A stretch of DNA of 64,000 nucleotides from Natronorubrum tibetense GA33. Its GTDB lineage: Archaea; Halobacteriota; Halobacteria; Halobacteriales; Natrialbaceae. Numbering within the stretch: the stretch's first letter is position 1; each line of letters opens with the position of its first letter. Below are positions 26,423 through 34,748 of the stretch, in pieces. The DNA is taken from the NCBI RefSeq assembly GCF_000383975.1, contig NZ_KB913017.1, forward strand, positions 248,001 to 312,000. The letters are read 5' to 3'. A program made the translations under genes and the position numbers. Below the pieces are notes generated by a model. The model saw nothing but the letters and a program-made list of their open reading frames with translations, made no database searches and had not been told where the DNA came from.

Positions 26423-26598
26423 GGTGACGGATTCTTTCGAACGCCATCGTATAAGTGATACGTAATCCAGATTCGTGATGGGGCGAAAAACGGGAATCGG
26501 GGGACTCGAGTCGACTCATACGGTTTGCTGTACCGAGTTACCGGTGGGATCGCAGGACGGGTCGCGGTCCCACTGGGAACGACGTACAGCAGACTGTA

Positions 26599-26919
26599 TC
26601 AGGCCGGTTTCTTCTCTGGGTCCGCGCCCTTCGGGTGGTAGTCCCAGAAGTCGCCGGCACGCATCGCCGCACCGACCGCTTTGTGCATATCGAGGATTGT
26701 CTCGAACTCCTCGGGTTCGACGTGCTCGAAGATCTCCCGCATCGGAACGACTCGCTGGTAGTTGATCCGGATCGGATCGTCGCCGTGTTCCTCGACGAAC
26801 TCGTCCCGGTTCATCGGGAAGTCCTCCTCCTCGTCGACTTTGTCCGCGATGATTCGCATGTCGAACTTGCGCATCCCCTCGCTCCCCTGTTCACCGTCGG
26901 GATCGTGTGGCCAGTCCAT
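26599..26919 (-). CDS. DUF5785-like conserved haloarchaeal protein
   Basis: 106 residues from ATG 26919 (MDWPHDPDGEQGSEG); nine more upstream codons are open but match no usual start. The highly conserved core is FPMNRDEFVEEHGDDPIRIN (about residues 35-54) followed by VPMREIFEHVEPEEFETI and FWDYHPKG. It is a soluble acidic protein without Cys pairs or membrane segments. I recognise it as a conserved haloarchaeal family, probably DUF5785, with no known function. Its upstream region faces the promoter of the candidate RNA at 27098. Confidence 0.75.
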   Translation of the reverse strand: MDWPHDPDGEQGSEGMRKFDMRIIADKVDEEEDFPMNRDEFVEEHGDDPIRINYQRVVPMREIFEHVEPEEFETILDMHKAVGAAMRAGDFWDYHPKGADPEKKPA

Positions 26920-27065
26920 ACGTCGATGTGTGCGGGGACCCCGCAAAAGAGTTACTCTCTATCCCCGAGACGACGGCCGGAACGGACGCACTATTCGAGC
27001 CGGGCACGTCGACGCTACATCCGTCCTCGAGTGGCTCATCCGCTATTTTCCCCACAGTTCCGGCA

Positions 27066-27073
27066 GATATAAG
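27066..27073 (+). promoter_or_regulatory. TATA box for the candidate RNA
   Basis: GATATAAG lies about 28 bp upstream of position 27098, the first base of the 5' stem of the structured element. That spacing is what haloarchaeal promoters use between TATA centre and transcription start. The match is by eye; transcription has not been shown. Confidence 0.45.
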
Positions 27074-27097
27074 CCACTACAGGTCAACAATTAGACC

Positions 27098-27165
27098 GGA
27101 AGCCACACTCCACGAGGGGGTATCGAAATGCCCCGGGTGGTGATGACACCCGAGACGTGGCTTCC
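27098..27165 (+). ncRNA. Candidate structured small RNA (three-way junction)
   Basis: A perfect 9-bp outer stem, GGAAGCCAC with GTGGCTTCC, encloses two hairpins: GGGGTAT/ATGCCCC (with one G-T pair) closed by CGAA, and GGGTG/CACCC closed by GTGATGA. GTGATGA is a C-box/kink-loop-like sequence such as seen in archaeal guide RNAs, but no clear D box or ACA tail follows, so a class cannot be named. A TATA box sits at the right distance for initiation at 27097-27098. A second TATA-like GATATAAAC (27209-27217) follows and probably serves the next gene. No coding frame covers the element. Confidence 0.4.
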
Positions 27166-27283
27166 AACCCGCAAGGGTCAAAGCCATGATTGCATACATT
27201 CTGTCGGGATATAAACGTCCCGAACGGCAGCCGTACCGATATCGACCAGTAGCAGCGTCCACGACCCGGTGGTCGCCGTGGGG

Positions 27284-27445
27284 GTGAACAGCGATCTCGA
27301 GGAGGGCGACACCGGGTCCGGGTCGTTCCCCGAGTGTCCGCGCTGTGGCTCCGAAATCGTCGCGACCACCGTTATCGGACCGAGCGAGGGGACGGCCTCA
27401 CCGTGTGGTTGTCGGGTGATTCCGCCGGTGCTCGAGTTCGAGTAG
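27284..27445 (+). CDS. Small zinc-finger protein
   Basis: A 53-residue open frame with GTG start at 27284 (in-frame GTGs at 27269 and 27278 are alternatives). It contains CPRCGSEIVATT (about residues 18-29) and CGCRVIPPVLEFE at the C-terminus, giving four cysteines in two knuckles, the pattern of small haloarchaeal zinc-ribbon proteins. A TATA-like sequence at 27209-27217 lies upstream. Function unknown; nucleic-acid or protein binding would be usual for such ribbons. It precedes the McrB-like gene on the same strand by 196 bp. Confidence 0.6.
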   Translation: MNSDLEEGDTGSGSFPECPRCGSEIVATTVIGPSEGTASPCGCRVIPPVLEFE

Positions 27446-27610
27446 TACGGAATCGCCTCGAGTGAAGAACGAGGTCTCTGACCGATATTCTTGCTTTTCC
27501 GACCGGACGATCGAGATATGGAAATGGACGACCTGTGACTAAAGAACACTCGTCTACCAGTTCGTGGCTTCGTATGTCTCTCCCCCTAACCGGTCGCTCG
27601 TGCAACAGGA

Positions 27611-27616
27611 TTTATA
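27611..27616 (+). promoter_or_regulatory. TATA box of the mcrB-like operon
   Basis: TTTATA centred about 28 bp before ATG 27642 fits a leaderless haloarchaeal transcript. It decides the start: the further upstream ATG at 27564 would lie before the promoter. Confidence 0.6.
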
Positions 27617-27641
27617 CGACGGTACTGTCTCGAAGCAAGCA

Positions 27642-30341
27642 ATGACGTCTGGGGAACGCGGGTCGTCTGATGGTTCTATCGCTCCTGATCCGACCGTCTA
27701 TCAGGTGCCAGTGAAAGCGTCGGCTGACGAGCCGATTCGATCGAATTTCGAGCGGACCGTCATCGACGGCGTTCGTCGGAACCGACTCGACCAGTTCTGT
27801 GAGATTCCGGTCGACCACGAGTCGCTTCGGGTATGGGGGAACACCGAATCAACGCCAGCCGACACTGGTGATTACCTCCTGTTTGCGGATCGTGACGGAC
27901 GCCACGGAGGCGACTACACGCTGTTAGCTCGGGTCGCTCATGCGACGATTCTGGATTTGGAGACGGCAACTGCGTTCACGCAGACGATCGGGTGGGGAGA
28001 GGATCCGAACGATGCGTACCCTCACGTGATGTTCCTCGAACCAATCTACGAAGCCCGACTTGATCGCGAGACATTCTGGAACACGCTCGGGTTCAAAGGC
28101 TGGCCGAACGACACGTTCAGCGGTATCAACTTCGAGCGGCGTGGATCGACGTTCTTCTCGGAATACGACTCGATTCCGGACTTCATCGAGGAAATCCGCG
28201 GCGAGAGAATATACCCGGTTGAATCGAGCGACCCTGACGACCAAATCGACCCAGCGGACGAATACCAGACGCTCGAGGCCGCGATCACCGACGTTCGGGC
28301 CAGACTCGAAGCGTCCTCGAGGGACCCGGCGTGGCTCGAGCGTCGCCTCGGGGACGTGCTCGTCGCGGAGTGGTCGAGGGCCCTCGAGGGATTCAAACCG
28401 TCCGGGACCGTCTCGGCGAGCACCGCCGCAACGTTCGACCAGTTCCGGGAGATCTACGAATTCCTCGAACCCGAACTCGAGGAGGTCGCCGCGGATCTCG
28501 GCGTCGGATCGCACCTCTCGTTCTCACCGGCGAAGATGCTGTTTCTCTGTTGGGTGCGGATTCTTCAGGCCGAGATCGGTGACGTCGGCGCACCGTTGAG
28601 TCAACCTCGGCTGAACAGCATTCTTCGCGAGACGTACACGGTCGAAGACGAGACGGAAACAGCTGCACGACCAACGCACGTCGACCACCCAATTGTCTCT
28701 CACATTCGAGAGACGGAACCGACCGTCTACGCGTTCACCGCGCCGGCTGACTACTGGCTCACGACCGTCGAGTACAGAGCTGTCTCGTTCCACGATGAAC
28801 ACCGTGACCGCTGGGCGGGACTCTCGGATGGCGACGTTGTCGTACTCCACGCTCGAGCGGAACCCGGTGACGACGATCTCGCTTCTCAAGCGGGCGGTAT
28901 CATCGGCGTTGGAATCCTCGGTAAACGGTTCGAGAAGGACGAACCGTGGTGGCGTGACGAACACGAGCACGGTGAGATGCAGTCGCTGGTCGCGTCGTTC
29001 GACCGACTCTTTCTCACGGGGCCGGTCGACGAGATTGATACGTCCAATTCGATCACCGAGAAATTCACTGAGACGATCGACCGCGAAGCCGCCGCACTGA
29101 CGAGCGATTCCCTTCCGATTGCGCAGGCTGATGAGATTTGCGTCGAGGCGTCAGGAACCGGGTTCCCGACCCAATCGATGCACTCGACGTTTCGGACCGA
29201 CGACGGAGGCATCGATCGAGATCGGCCGCTCGCACTCGTCGCGGCGATGGCCGATGCGTTGATTGAGGTTTCGACGGTCAACGTTCACAAACCGTACCGG
29301 GGCACGATTTCGGTGGACACGCTCGAGGGGCTCTACTTTCCGGAGGATCAGGGAGAACGGATTCTCGAGGGGATCGAGACCGCGTTACGCTCCGGCAAAC
29401 ACGTTCTCCTGACGGGGCCACCAGGGACGGGGAAGACGGAGATCGCTGGGCGGATCTGTGCGGCGCTCGCAGACGACTATCCGTCCCTCTACTCGGGATA
29501 CGAGACGACAACGGCGACGGCCGACTGGTCGACGTTCGATACTGTCGGCGGCTACATGCCAAACGAATCGAGTGAAGGTGACGGTGACGACCTCGCGTTC
29601 ACGCCCGGCATCGTGCTCAACCGTCTCAAAGACTCTCGGACGGGTGCTCAGTCGAACGAGTTGATCGTCATCGACGAACTGAACCGCGCCGATATCGACA
29701 AGGCGTTCGGACAACTCTTCACGCTCCTCTCTGGTCAGTCCGTCCAGCTTCCCTACACCAAAGACGGACGTGAGGTCGAACTCACGACGACAGCCGACCA
29801 CTCGGGGTCTGCCGGTCCGGCCGATCATCAGTATCTCGTCCCCGATTCGTGGCGAATCTTCGCGACGATGAACACCTACGACAAGACGTCGCTATACGAG
29901 ATGAGCTACGCGTTCATGCGACGGTTCGCGTTCGTTCGGGTTCCGGCACCCGAACTTCCTGAGGGACAGACCAGGAACGCGGAACTTCGGTTGGAACGAC
30001 TCGTCCACGAGTACGCGGACGCGTGGGAACTGGACCTCGATCGGGACGTAGCGATGGCCGTCGGTCGCGTCTGGCGGAAGACGAACCACGCCGTCGACGA
30101 GCGATCGATCGGCCCGGCGATCATCGAGGACCTTCTCCGGTACGTGACCCAACATCCCGAATCGGAACTCGAGTACCACCTCACACAGGCGGTCGTCAGC
30201 TACGTGTTCCCGCAACTCGAGGGCGTCCCGAAACGCCGGAAGATCGTCCGCGAGATCGCTGCTGTCGAGGAAATCGACGACGCGCTACTCGAGCGAGCGG
30301 CCGGAGAAATGCTGCACGTGACGCTGGCGGAGAGCGAGTAG
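27642..30341 (+). CDS. McrB-like AAA+ protein with two EVE/PUA-like reader domains
   Basis: 899 residues; the TATA box at 27611 supports ATG 27642. Residues about 60-165 (VWGNTES...GDYLLFADRDG...YPHVMFLEPIYEA...NTLGFKG) and about 360-460 (TVYAFTAPADYWLTTVEYRA...DGDVVVLHA...GVGILGKRFEKDEPWW) look like EVE/PUA-fold modules that read modified bases. The C-terminal AAA+ domain is McrB type: Walker A GPPGTGKTE (592-600), Walker B LIVIDELNRADIDKAFGQLF (674-693), sensor ATMNTYDKTSLYEMSYAFMR with MNTxD (741-760) and Arg finger RRF. It should power a nuclease partner, encoded by the next gene one base downstream. Likely modification-dependent defence. Confidence 0.88.
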   Translation: MTSGERGSSDGSIAPDPTVYQVPVKASADEPIRSNFERTVIDGVRRNRLDQFCEIPVDHESLRVWGNTESTPADTGDYLLFADRDGRHGGDYTLLARVAHATILDLETATAFTQTIGWGEDPNDAYPHVMFLEPIYEARLDRETFWNTLGFKGWPNDTFSGINFERRGSTFFSEYDSIPDFIEEIRGERIYPVESSDPDDQIDPADEYQTLEAAITDVRARLEASSRDPAWLERRLGDVLVAEWSRALEGFKPSGTVSASTAATFDQFREIYEFLEPELEEVAADLGVGSHLSFSPAKMLFLCWVRILQAEIGDVGAPLSQPRLNSILRETYTVEDETETAARPTHVDHPIVSHIRETEPTVYAFTAPADYWLTTVEYRAVSFHDEHRDRWAGLSDGDVVVLHARAEPGDDDLASQAGGIIGVGILGKRFEKDEPWWRDEHEHGEMQSLVASFDRLFLTGPVDEIDTSNSITEKFTETIDREAAALTSDSLPIAQADEICVEASGTGFPTQSMHSTFRTDDGGIDRDRPLALVAAMADALIEVSTVNVHKPYRGTISVDTLEGLYFPEDQGERILEGIETALRSGKHVLLTGPPGTGKTEIAGRICAALADDYPSLYSGYETTTATADWSTFDTVGGYMPNESSEGDGDDLAFTPGIVLNRLKDSRTGAQSNELIVIDELNRADIDKAFGQLFTLLSGQSVQLPYTKDGREVELTTTADHSGSAGPADHQYLVPDSWRIFATMNTYDKTSLYEMSYAFMRRFAFVRVPAPELPEGQTRNAELRLERLVHEYADAWELDLDRDVAMAVGRVWRKTNHAVDERSIGPAIIEDLLRYVTQHPESELEYHLTQAVVSYVFPQLEGVPKRRKIVREIAAVEEIDDALLERAAGEMLHVTLAESE

Positions 30342-30342
30342 G

Positions 30343-31689
30343 ATGAACAGGGACGATCTCCTCGAGCAAGTGACCGAAGACATCCTCGCACACGTGATGA
30401 ACGGCTCGTTTCCCGAGCGGGAACTGGCGCAGTCGATCAAACCCGAGCAACTGGACGAGCGGTTCGAGGAGTACGAACTCCTCTTCGATCTGCACTTCAT
30501 CCTCAAATCCGACGTGGTCGACTTCGTTCGAGACCTCTCGACGCATTTGCGGAGTCTCCGAACCGAAACGCGAACGACCTCGCGGACGCGACGCGGGGCA
30601 GTCGACGGCCGCATCGACTGGAACGAGACGATCAAGAAGCGGTATTCCGAGCACCCTCGAGACAGATCGATCTTCGTCTGTAATAATCGAACGGTGGACT
30701 ACGACATCCCGGAGAACATCGTCCTCAAGCGCCTGGTTTCGATCATCCACACGACGATCCGAGAGGCGGAAGAGTATCTCCGCGGCGAGTACGATTGGGT
30801 CCGCGAGACCTGGAAGGGCAGCACGGATCTGATCGACGAACTCCAGCGCATCGTCGAGCGGAACGTCCACATCCGTCGGATTCGCGATCCGGACGCCTAC
30901 GAGCCGACCGAACGAATGCTCACGACTGCCGCCGACTCGCGTCACGCAGTCTATCGAGAAGCTGCGTCGCTGCTCAAAACTCGAGAGCGACTGTTCGACG
31001 GCGACGCCGACGCGATCCGCGACCTCCTCGAAGAGACGGCGATCGCACCCGACGATCAGGACTCACTGTTCGAACTGTTCGTCCTCTTCCGGTTCGTCGC
31101 GACCCTCGAGCGAATGCGCGAGACGCAACCGCAGTACAAGACTATCGCGACGGGCCGACAGGAGGTGGCCCGCTTCGAGGACGAGAAAGAGATCGTCCTC
31201 TACCACGACAACTCCGCGGGCGACCGCGAGCTATCGTTCGTCGCCGTCCCGGACGAGGGCGCGGAGAACCACTCACGGACGGACAAGGTGCAACTCGAGG
31301 CCCAGTCGATCGCCGGCGACTACTTCGATCGGGAGTTCAGAAACCACACGGGTCGACCGGACGTTATCGTCCTCGAGGTCGTCTCCGAAGACGACTCTCA
31401 ACACGAGTACCTGATCACGGAGGTCAAGAACAGCACCAACGTGGACACTATTCGGCGCGGTATCAAGGAGACACTCGAGTACCTCGCCTTCCTCCGGGTC
31501 AACGAGGAGTTCGTCTTTGGTCCTGACGAGGACGAGTACTTCGGCTCGGGGTGGAACGGACTGCTGGTCACGCAGGATCTCGAGGACGAGACGGCATCGC
31601 TCGAGGACCAGTCCGAAAATCCGGTGACAATCCTTCAGGCATCGGAGCTCGAACAGCAATTGGAAGTCGTGTTACGCGAAATTCTGTAG
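30343..31689 (+). CDS. McrC-like nuclease partner with PD-(D/E)XK motif
   Basis: 448 residues, starting one base after the McrB-like stop (TAGG-ATG). A central segment, VDGRIDWNETIKKRYSEHP and VDYDIPENIVLKRLVSIIH (about residues 87-140), resembles McrC/DUF2357-type proteins, in which this region contacts the AAA+ ring. Near the C-terminus RPDVIVLEV and LITEVKNSTNVD (about residues 341-369) supply the D...ExK spacing of a PD-(D/E)XK nuclease. With the upstream gene it forms a two-gene type-IV-like restriction system. Similarity to classic E. coli McrC is weak, so this is a divergent branch. Confidence 0.8.
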   Translation: MNRDDLLEQVTEDILAHVMNGSFPERELAQSIKPEQLDERFEEYELLFDLHFILKSDVVDFVRDLSTHLRSLRTETRTTSRTRRGAVDGRIDWNETIKKRYSEHPRDRSIFVCNNRTVDYDIPENIVLKRLVSIIHTTIREAEEYLRGEYDWVRETWKGSTDLIDELQRIVERNVHIRRIRDPDAYEPTERMLTTAADSRHAVYREAASLLKTRERLFDGDADAIRDLLEETAIAPDDQDSLFELFVLFRFVATLERMRETQPQYKTIATGRQEVARFEDEKEIVLYHDNSAGDRELSFVAVPDEGAENHSRTDKVQLEAQSIAGDYFDREFRNHTGRPDVIVLEVVSEDDSQHEYLITEVKNSTNVDTIRRGIKETLEYLAFLRVNEEFVFGPDEDEYFGSGWNGLLVTQDLEDETASLEDQSENPVTILQASELEQQLEVVLREIL

Positions 31690-31776
31690 GCTCTTCGTGG
31701 CCAGGATCTCGCGGTTAGCGTTTGGTAGACGAGGATGATCAAAATACGACGACAACCAAAAGTCACTTCACTAACT

Positions 31777-31812
31777 GGATACTATTGTTATCCATGGATA
31801 GCACGAGTATCC
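31777..31812. promoter_or_regulatory. Two tandem 17-bp palindromes at the MNT gene start (putative operator)
   Basis: GGATA-N7-TATCC occurs twice with perfect arms, at 31777-31793 and 31796-31812, offset by 19 bp; the ATG of the antitoxin-like gene (31794) sits between them. Twin palindromes at the start of a toxin-antitoxin operon, next to a gene encoding a winged-helix domain, suggest an autoregulatory operator blocking the leaderless start. The repeats are seen; the binding protein is inferred. Confidence 0.5.
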
Positions 31813-32471
31813 AATCAGGCACCTCGGTCCGGGTCTCGATTCCGGTCCCGGACGACGTCTTCCGTCACTCCGCGTGCGGGCCAGTGCTTTCGCTCCTCGC
31901 AGACACTCCCCACGCGGCGTTCGGAATTCGAGACATCGGTCGCGCCATCGAGCGTCCGCACCGATCCGTTTCGCTCGCCGTCGACGACCTCGAGGCGCTG
32001 GGTCTCGTGACCACCAGGACCGAAGGCGGCAAGAAGCTCGTTCAGATCGATCGGGGCCGACTCGAGACACCTACCGATCCGATCATCCGAATCCCGCAGG
32101 TCGAATTCCACGACCCCGTCCGTCGACTTCGCTCCGAACTGCTGGATCGGCTCGAGAACGTCACGGGAATCCTGTTGTTCGGAAGCGTCGCCCGTGGAGA
32201 GGCGGATCGGAAGAGCGACATCGATTGTTTCGTGCTCGTCGGAGCGAACCGCGCGACGAACCAGAAGCACGCACACGAGCTCGTACAGGAACTGAACGAC
32301 GAGCGATTCGATGGAGACCGATACGATTTCCAGGTACTGGTCGAATCGACCGAGTCCGCGAGTCGTCAGCGGGATCAGCTGCGGGAAATCGTCGTTGACG
32401 GGATCACGCTGTACGAAACACAGGAACTGATCGAGCTCAAAGCCGAGGTGATCTCCGATGGACGGGAGTGA
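31794..32471 (+). CDS. Winged-helix/MNT nucleotidyltransferase, antitoxin of an MNT/HEPN pair
   Basis: 225 residues from ATG 31794 (MDSTSIQSGTSVRVS). The N-terminal ~95 residues form a winged helix (FGIRDIGRAIERPHRSVSLAVDDLEALGLV). The C-terminal domain is a minimal nucleotidyltransferase: LLFGSVARGEADRKSDIDCFVL (about residues 125-146), with GS and the D-x-D pair of the catalytic motif, plus a later DFQVLV strand. In MNT/HEPN modules the MNT protein neutralises the HEPN RNase, in studied cases by AMPylating it. The 3' end overlaps the HEPN reading frame by 14 bases. Operator-like palindromes overlap its start. Confidence 0.85.
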   Translation: MDSTSIQSGTSVRVSIPVPDDVFRHSACGPVLSLLADTPHAAFGIRDIGRAIERPHRSVSLAVDDLEALGLVTTRTEGGKKLVQIDRGRLETPTDPIIRIPQVEFHDPVRRLRSELLDRLENVTGILLFGSVARGEADRKSDIDCFVLVGANRATNQKHAHELVQELNDERFDGDRYDFQVLVESTESASRQRDQLREIVVDGITLYETQELIELKAEVISDGRE

Positions 32472-32955
32472 CGTCGAAGACGCACTCGAGATCACCGAGG
32501 CGATGTTTGAGGATACTCGCGGCCAGTCTCCGGAGGTCGGACTCGACGTCGAGGACGAAGCGCTCGTCCAACTTCGAAAGGCGTGTCGTTTGCTCGAGAC
32601 TGCCACGACGCTTCGCGAGCGAAATGGACACTATACTGTAGTTATCGAAACATCGTTCGTCGCCATCGAGCGCAGTATCCAGTTCTATTTGATCCACCGG
32701 AATGCCGCGAGCGGGTCGGACCTTCGTCACGACCACGCGGCGGTCTACGAACGGGTGGCCGAAATGAATCTCTTCAGTCCATCTTTCGGCGACTGATTGC
32801 TCGACCTGTCGAAAACCAACCGGGCTGCAGTGTACTATTGGGAAGCAGCCGCGACCGCTGAACAGGCTGATGCGATACTCGAACTCGCGATGGCGGTTCA
32901 CACGTACGTACTCGAGTTTTCCTCCATCGGCCACAGCTGTATCTGCGATCGATAA
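32458..32955 (+). pseudogene. HEPN-domain toxin gene interrupted by an in-frame TGA
   Basis: Translation from ATG 32458 stops at TGA 32794-32796 after 112 residues, but the same frame continues 52 codons to TAA 32953 with an obviously related helical sequence (LLDLSKTNRAAVYYWEAAAT, then EQADAILELAMAV). The full ~165 residues match a HEPN helical bundle: VVIETSFVAIERSIQFYLIH and SDLRHDHAAVYERVAE supply the central helices and a basic/His cluster. TGA could derive from CGA by one transition. The toxin is therefore probably truncated and dead, unless the stop is read through. The pairing partner lies immediately upstream. Confidence 0.7.
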
Positions 32956-32978
32956 CCACGTTTGCCACCAGACGAGAG

Positions 32979-34154
32979 TCAGTCGTCGGCAGCCGTCTCC
33001 GCCTCTTTCTCGCCCAGAATCTCCTCGCGATGCTCGTCCAGCAGCGGCGCACGGCCACGCGGCTGTGGCATCGTCTCGCTCATCTTGATCGGGTTGCCCG
33101 CAACCTCGACGTCGCGGTCGGCACCGGGCTGTTCGACGGGCACGAGCATGTCTCGAATCCGGACGTGCTCGTCCTCGAAAATCTCCTTCGTAGTCTGGAC
33201 GGGTGCAGCGGGCACGCGGCCCTCGAGTTGCCCCACCAGTTCGTCGTTGGTCTGCTCGAGCGCCCAGTCGGCGATCACCTCGCGAAGCGAGTCGCGATTC
33301 CGGAGGCGTTTGGGCGTCGTTGGGTACTCCTCAGCCAGGTCCTCGCGATCCATGATCTCACAGAGCTGTGCCCAGTGGTTGTTGTTGAACGCGGCGATGA
33401 CGGCGTAGCCGTCGTCGGTCTCGAAGGCGTTGTAGGGGAATAGCGTCGGGTGGGAGTTGCCCCGACGGGTGGGTGCCTCGCCCGTGTAGGACTGCTGGTA
33501 GACGGCGCGCTCGGTGAAGCTGAGCATCGAGTCGTACATCGCGGTGTCGACGTACTGGCCTTCGCCGGTCTGTTCGCGGTGGTTGACCGCAGCCAAAATG
33601 CCGATGCAGTTCAGCGTGGCGGTAAAAAGGTCGCCAACGCCGGGACCGGTTTTCGTCGGCGGCCCGTCTGGCTGCCCCGTTGTTTCCATCACGCCGCCCA
33701 GCGCCTGGGCGATGAGGTCGAAGGAGGGCTGGCCCTGTCGGTCAGTTGCTCCCGTGCGCGGGTCGCCAAAGCCCCGAATCGAGGAGTAGATGAGATCCTC
33801 GTTGTATTCGGTGAGCGTCTCGTAGCCCAGATCGTACTTCTCCATCGTCCCTGCACGGTAGTTCTCGACGACGATGTCGACTTCCTCGACGAGCGAGAGG
33901 AAGTCCGCGCGGTCTTCGTCGTCGCCTAAGTTCAGTTCGATGCTCTTCTTGCCGCGGTTGACGCTCTGGAAGTAGCCGCCGTAGGCTTCCGCCTCGGGGT
34001 CGTCGACGAACGGGGGGTTCGAGCGAATCATATCGCCGCCCGGACGCTCGATTTTGACCACGTCAGCGCCCATATCCGCGAGTAACATCGTGCAGTACGG
34101 CCCGGCGAGGACCTGGGTCAGATCGAGCACGCGTAGATTCGAAAGTGCTCCCAT
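32979..34154 (-). CDS. mct: Succinyl-CoA:mesaconate CoA-transferase (family III CoA transferase)
   Basis: 391 residues from ATG 34154 (MGALSNLRVLDLTQVL). Class III CoA-transferase hallmarks are LRVLDLTQVLAGPYCTMLLA (about 7-26), ADVVKIERPGGDMIR (about 30-44), the catalytic Asp region GQYVDTAMYDSMLSF and GNSHPTLFPYNAF. Located head-to-head with the glutamate mutase/methylaspartate genes, it almost certainly activates mesaconate to mesaconyl-CoA in the methylaspartate cycle. CoA-transferases of this family otherwise act on many acids, so the exact donor (succinyl-CoA) is inferred from context and known haloarchaeal clusters. Confidence 0.88.
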   Translation of the reverse strand: MGALSNLRVLDLTQVLAGPYCTMLLADMGADVVKIERPGGDMIRSNPPFVDDPEAEAYGGYFQSVNRGKKSIELNLGDDEDRADFLSLVEEVDIVVENYRAGTMEKYDLGYETLTEYNEDLIYSSIRGFGDPRTGATDRQGQPSFDLIAQALGGVMETTGQPDGPPTKTGPGVGDLFTATLNCIGILAAVNHREQTGEGQYVDTAMYDSMLSFTERAVYQQSYTGEAPTRRGNSHPTLFPYNAFETDDGYAVIAAFNNNHWAQLCEIMDREDLAEEYPTTPKRLRNRDSLREVIADWALEQTNDELVGQLEGRVPAAPVQTTKEIFEDEHVRIRDMLVPVEQPGADRDVEVAGNPIKMSETMPQPRGRAPLLDEHREEILGEKEAETAADD

Positions 34155-34307
34155 GTACGCTCTCTTTCCCAGACCACGACCAAAATCCTTACCATCGATA
34201 ATGTACATTGTGACATCGTCCCATAGGGAGCCTGCTAGGATGTTTAAGGAGTATTATCATGGAAGATCATTAGGTTTATAGGCACGTTCCTCATGGTTCC
34301 GCATACG
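34155..34307. promoter_or_regulatory. Divergent control region of the methylaspartate-cycle cluster
   Basis: This 153-bp stretch separates mct from mamA. TTTATA at 34275-34280 lies about 30 bp before the mamA ATG, consistent with a leaderless start. A perfect 10-bp palindrome, AATGTACATT (34200-34209), lies near the mct side and may be a regulator site controlling both directions. No regulator gene is adjacent. Confidence 0.45.
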
Positions 34308-34748
34308 ATGTCCCAAACGGTCGTCCTCGGCGTGATCGGCTCCGACGCCCACGTCGTTGGAATCACAATCTTAGAGCAGGCCTTCAGTGCAGCGGGCTTC
34401 GACGTCATCAACCTCGGTGTTCAGACCTCCCAGGAGGAGTTCGCCGAGGCCGCGGTAGACCACGACGCCGAGGCTGTACTGGTCTCCTCGCTCTACGGTC
34501 ACGCCGAGCAGGACTGTCAGGGATTCCATGAGGTCCTCGAGACGGCAGAGGTCGACGCAGTCACCTACATCGGTGGCAACCTCGCCGTCGGTCAGGACGA
34601 ATTCGAGCAGACCCGGCGCACGTTCCGGGAGCTCGGCTTCGACCGCGTCTTCGATTCCGAAACCGATCCCGAAGACGCGATCGAGGCGCTCCGACAGGAT
34701 CTGCAGATTACACCGACCGAGTCGGAACGCGCTACTATCAGTTCCTAG
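34308..34748 (+). CDS. mamA: Glutamate mutase, B12-binding small subunit
   Basis: 146 residues from ATG 34308 (MSQTVVLGVIGSDAH). The cobalamin-binding signature GSDAHVVGITIL (D-x-H-x-x-G, about residues 11-22), a following SSLYGHA segment and TYIGGNLAVGQ (about 90-100) match the small (sigma/GlmS-type) subunit. Together with the large subunit it rearranges L-glutamate to threo-3-methylaspartate through an adenosylcobalamin radical. First gene of a tightly packed operon; its stop is immediately followed by the ATG of mamB. Confidence 0.92.
   Translation: MSQTVVLGVIGSDAHVVGITILEQAFSAAGFDVINLGVQTSQEEFAEAAVDHDAEAVLVSSLYGHAEQDCQGFHEVLETAEVDAVTYIGGNLAVGQDEFEQTRRTFRELGFDRVFDSETDPEDAIEALRQDLQITPTESERATISS

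Noticed and set aside
27098-27165. tRNA or C/D guide RNA
   Set aside because: No anticodon arm or TTCAAAT T-arm, and only one C-box-like sequence without a matching D box, so it is left as an unclassified RNA.
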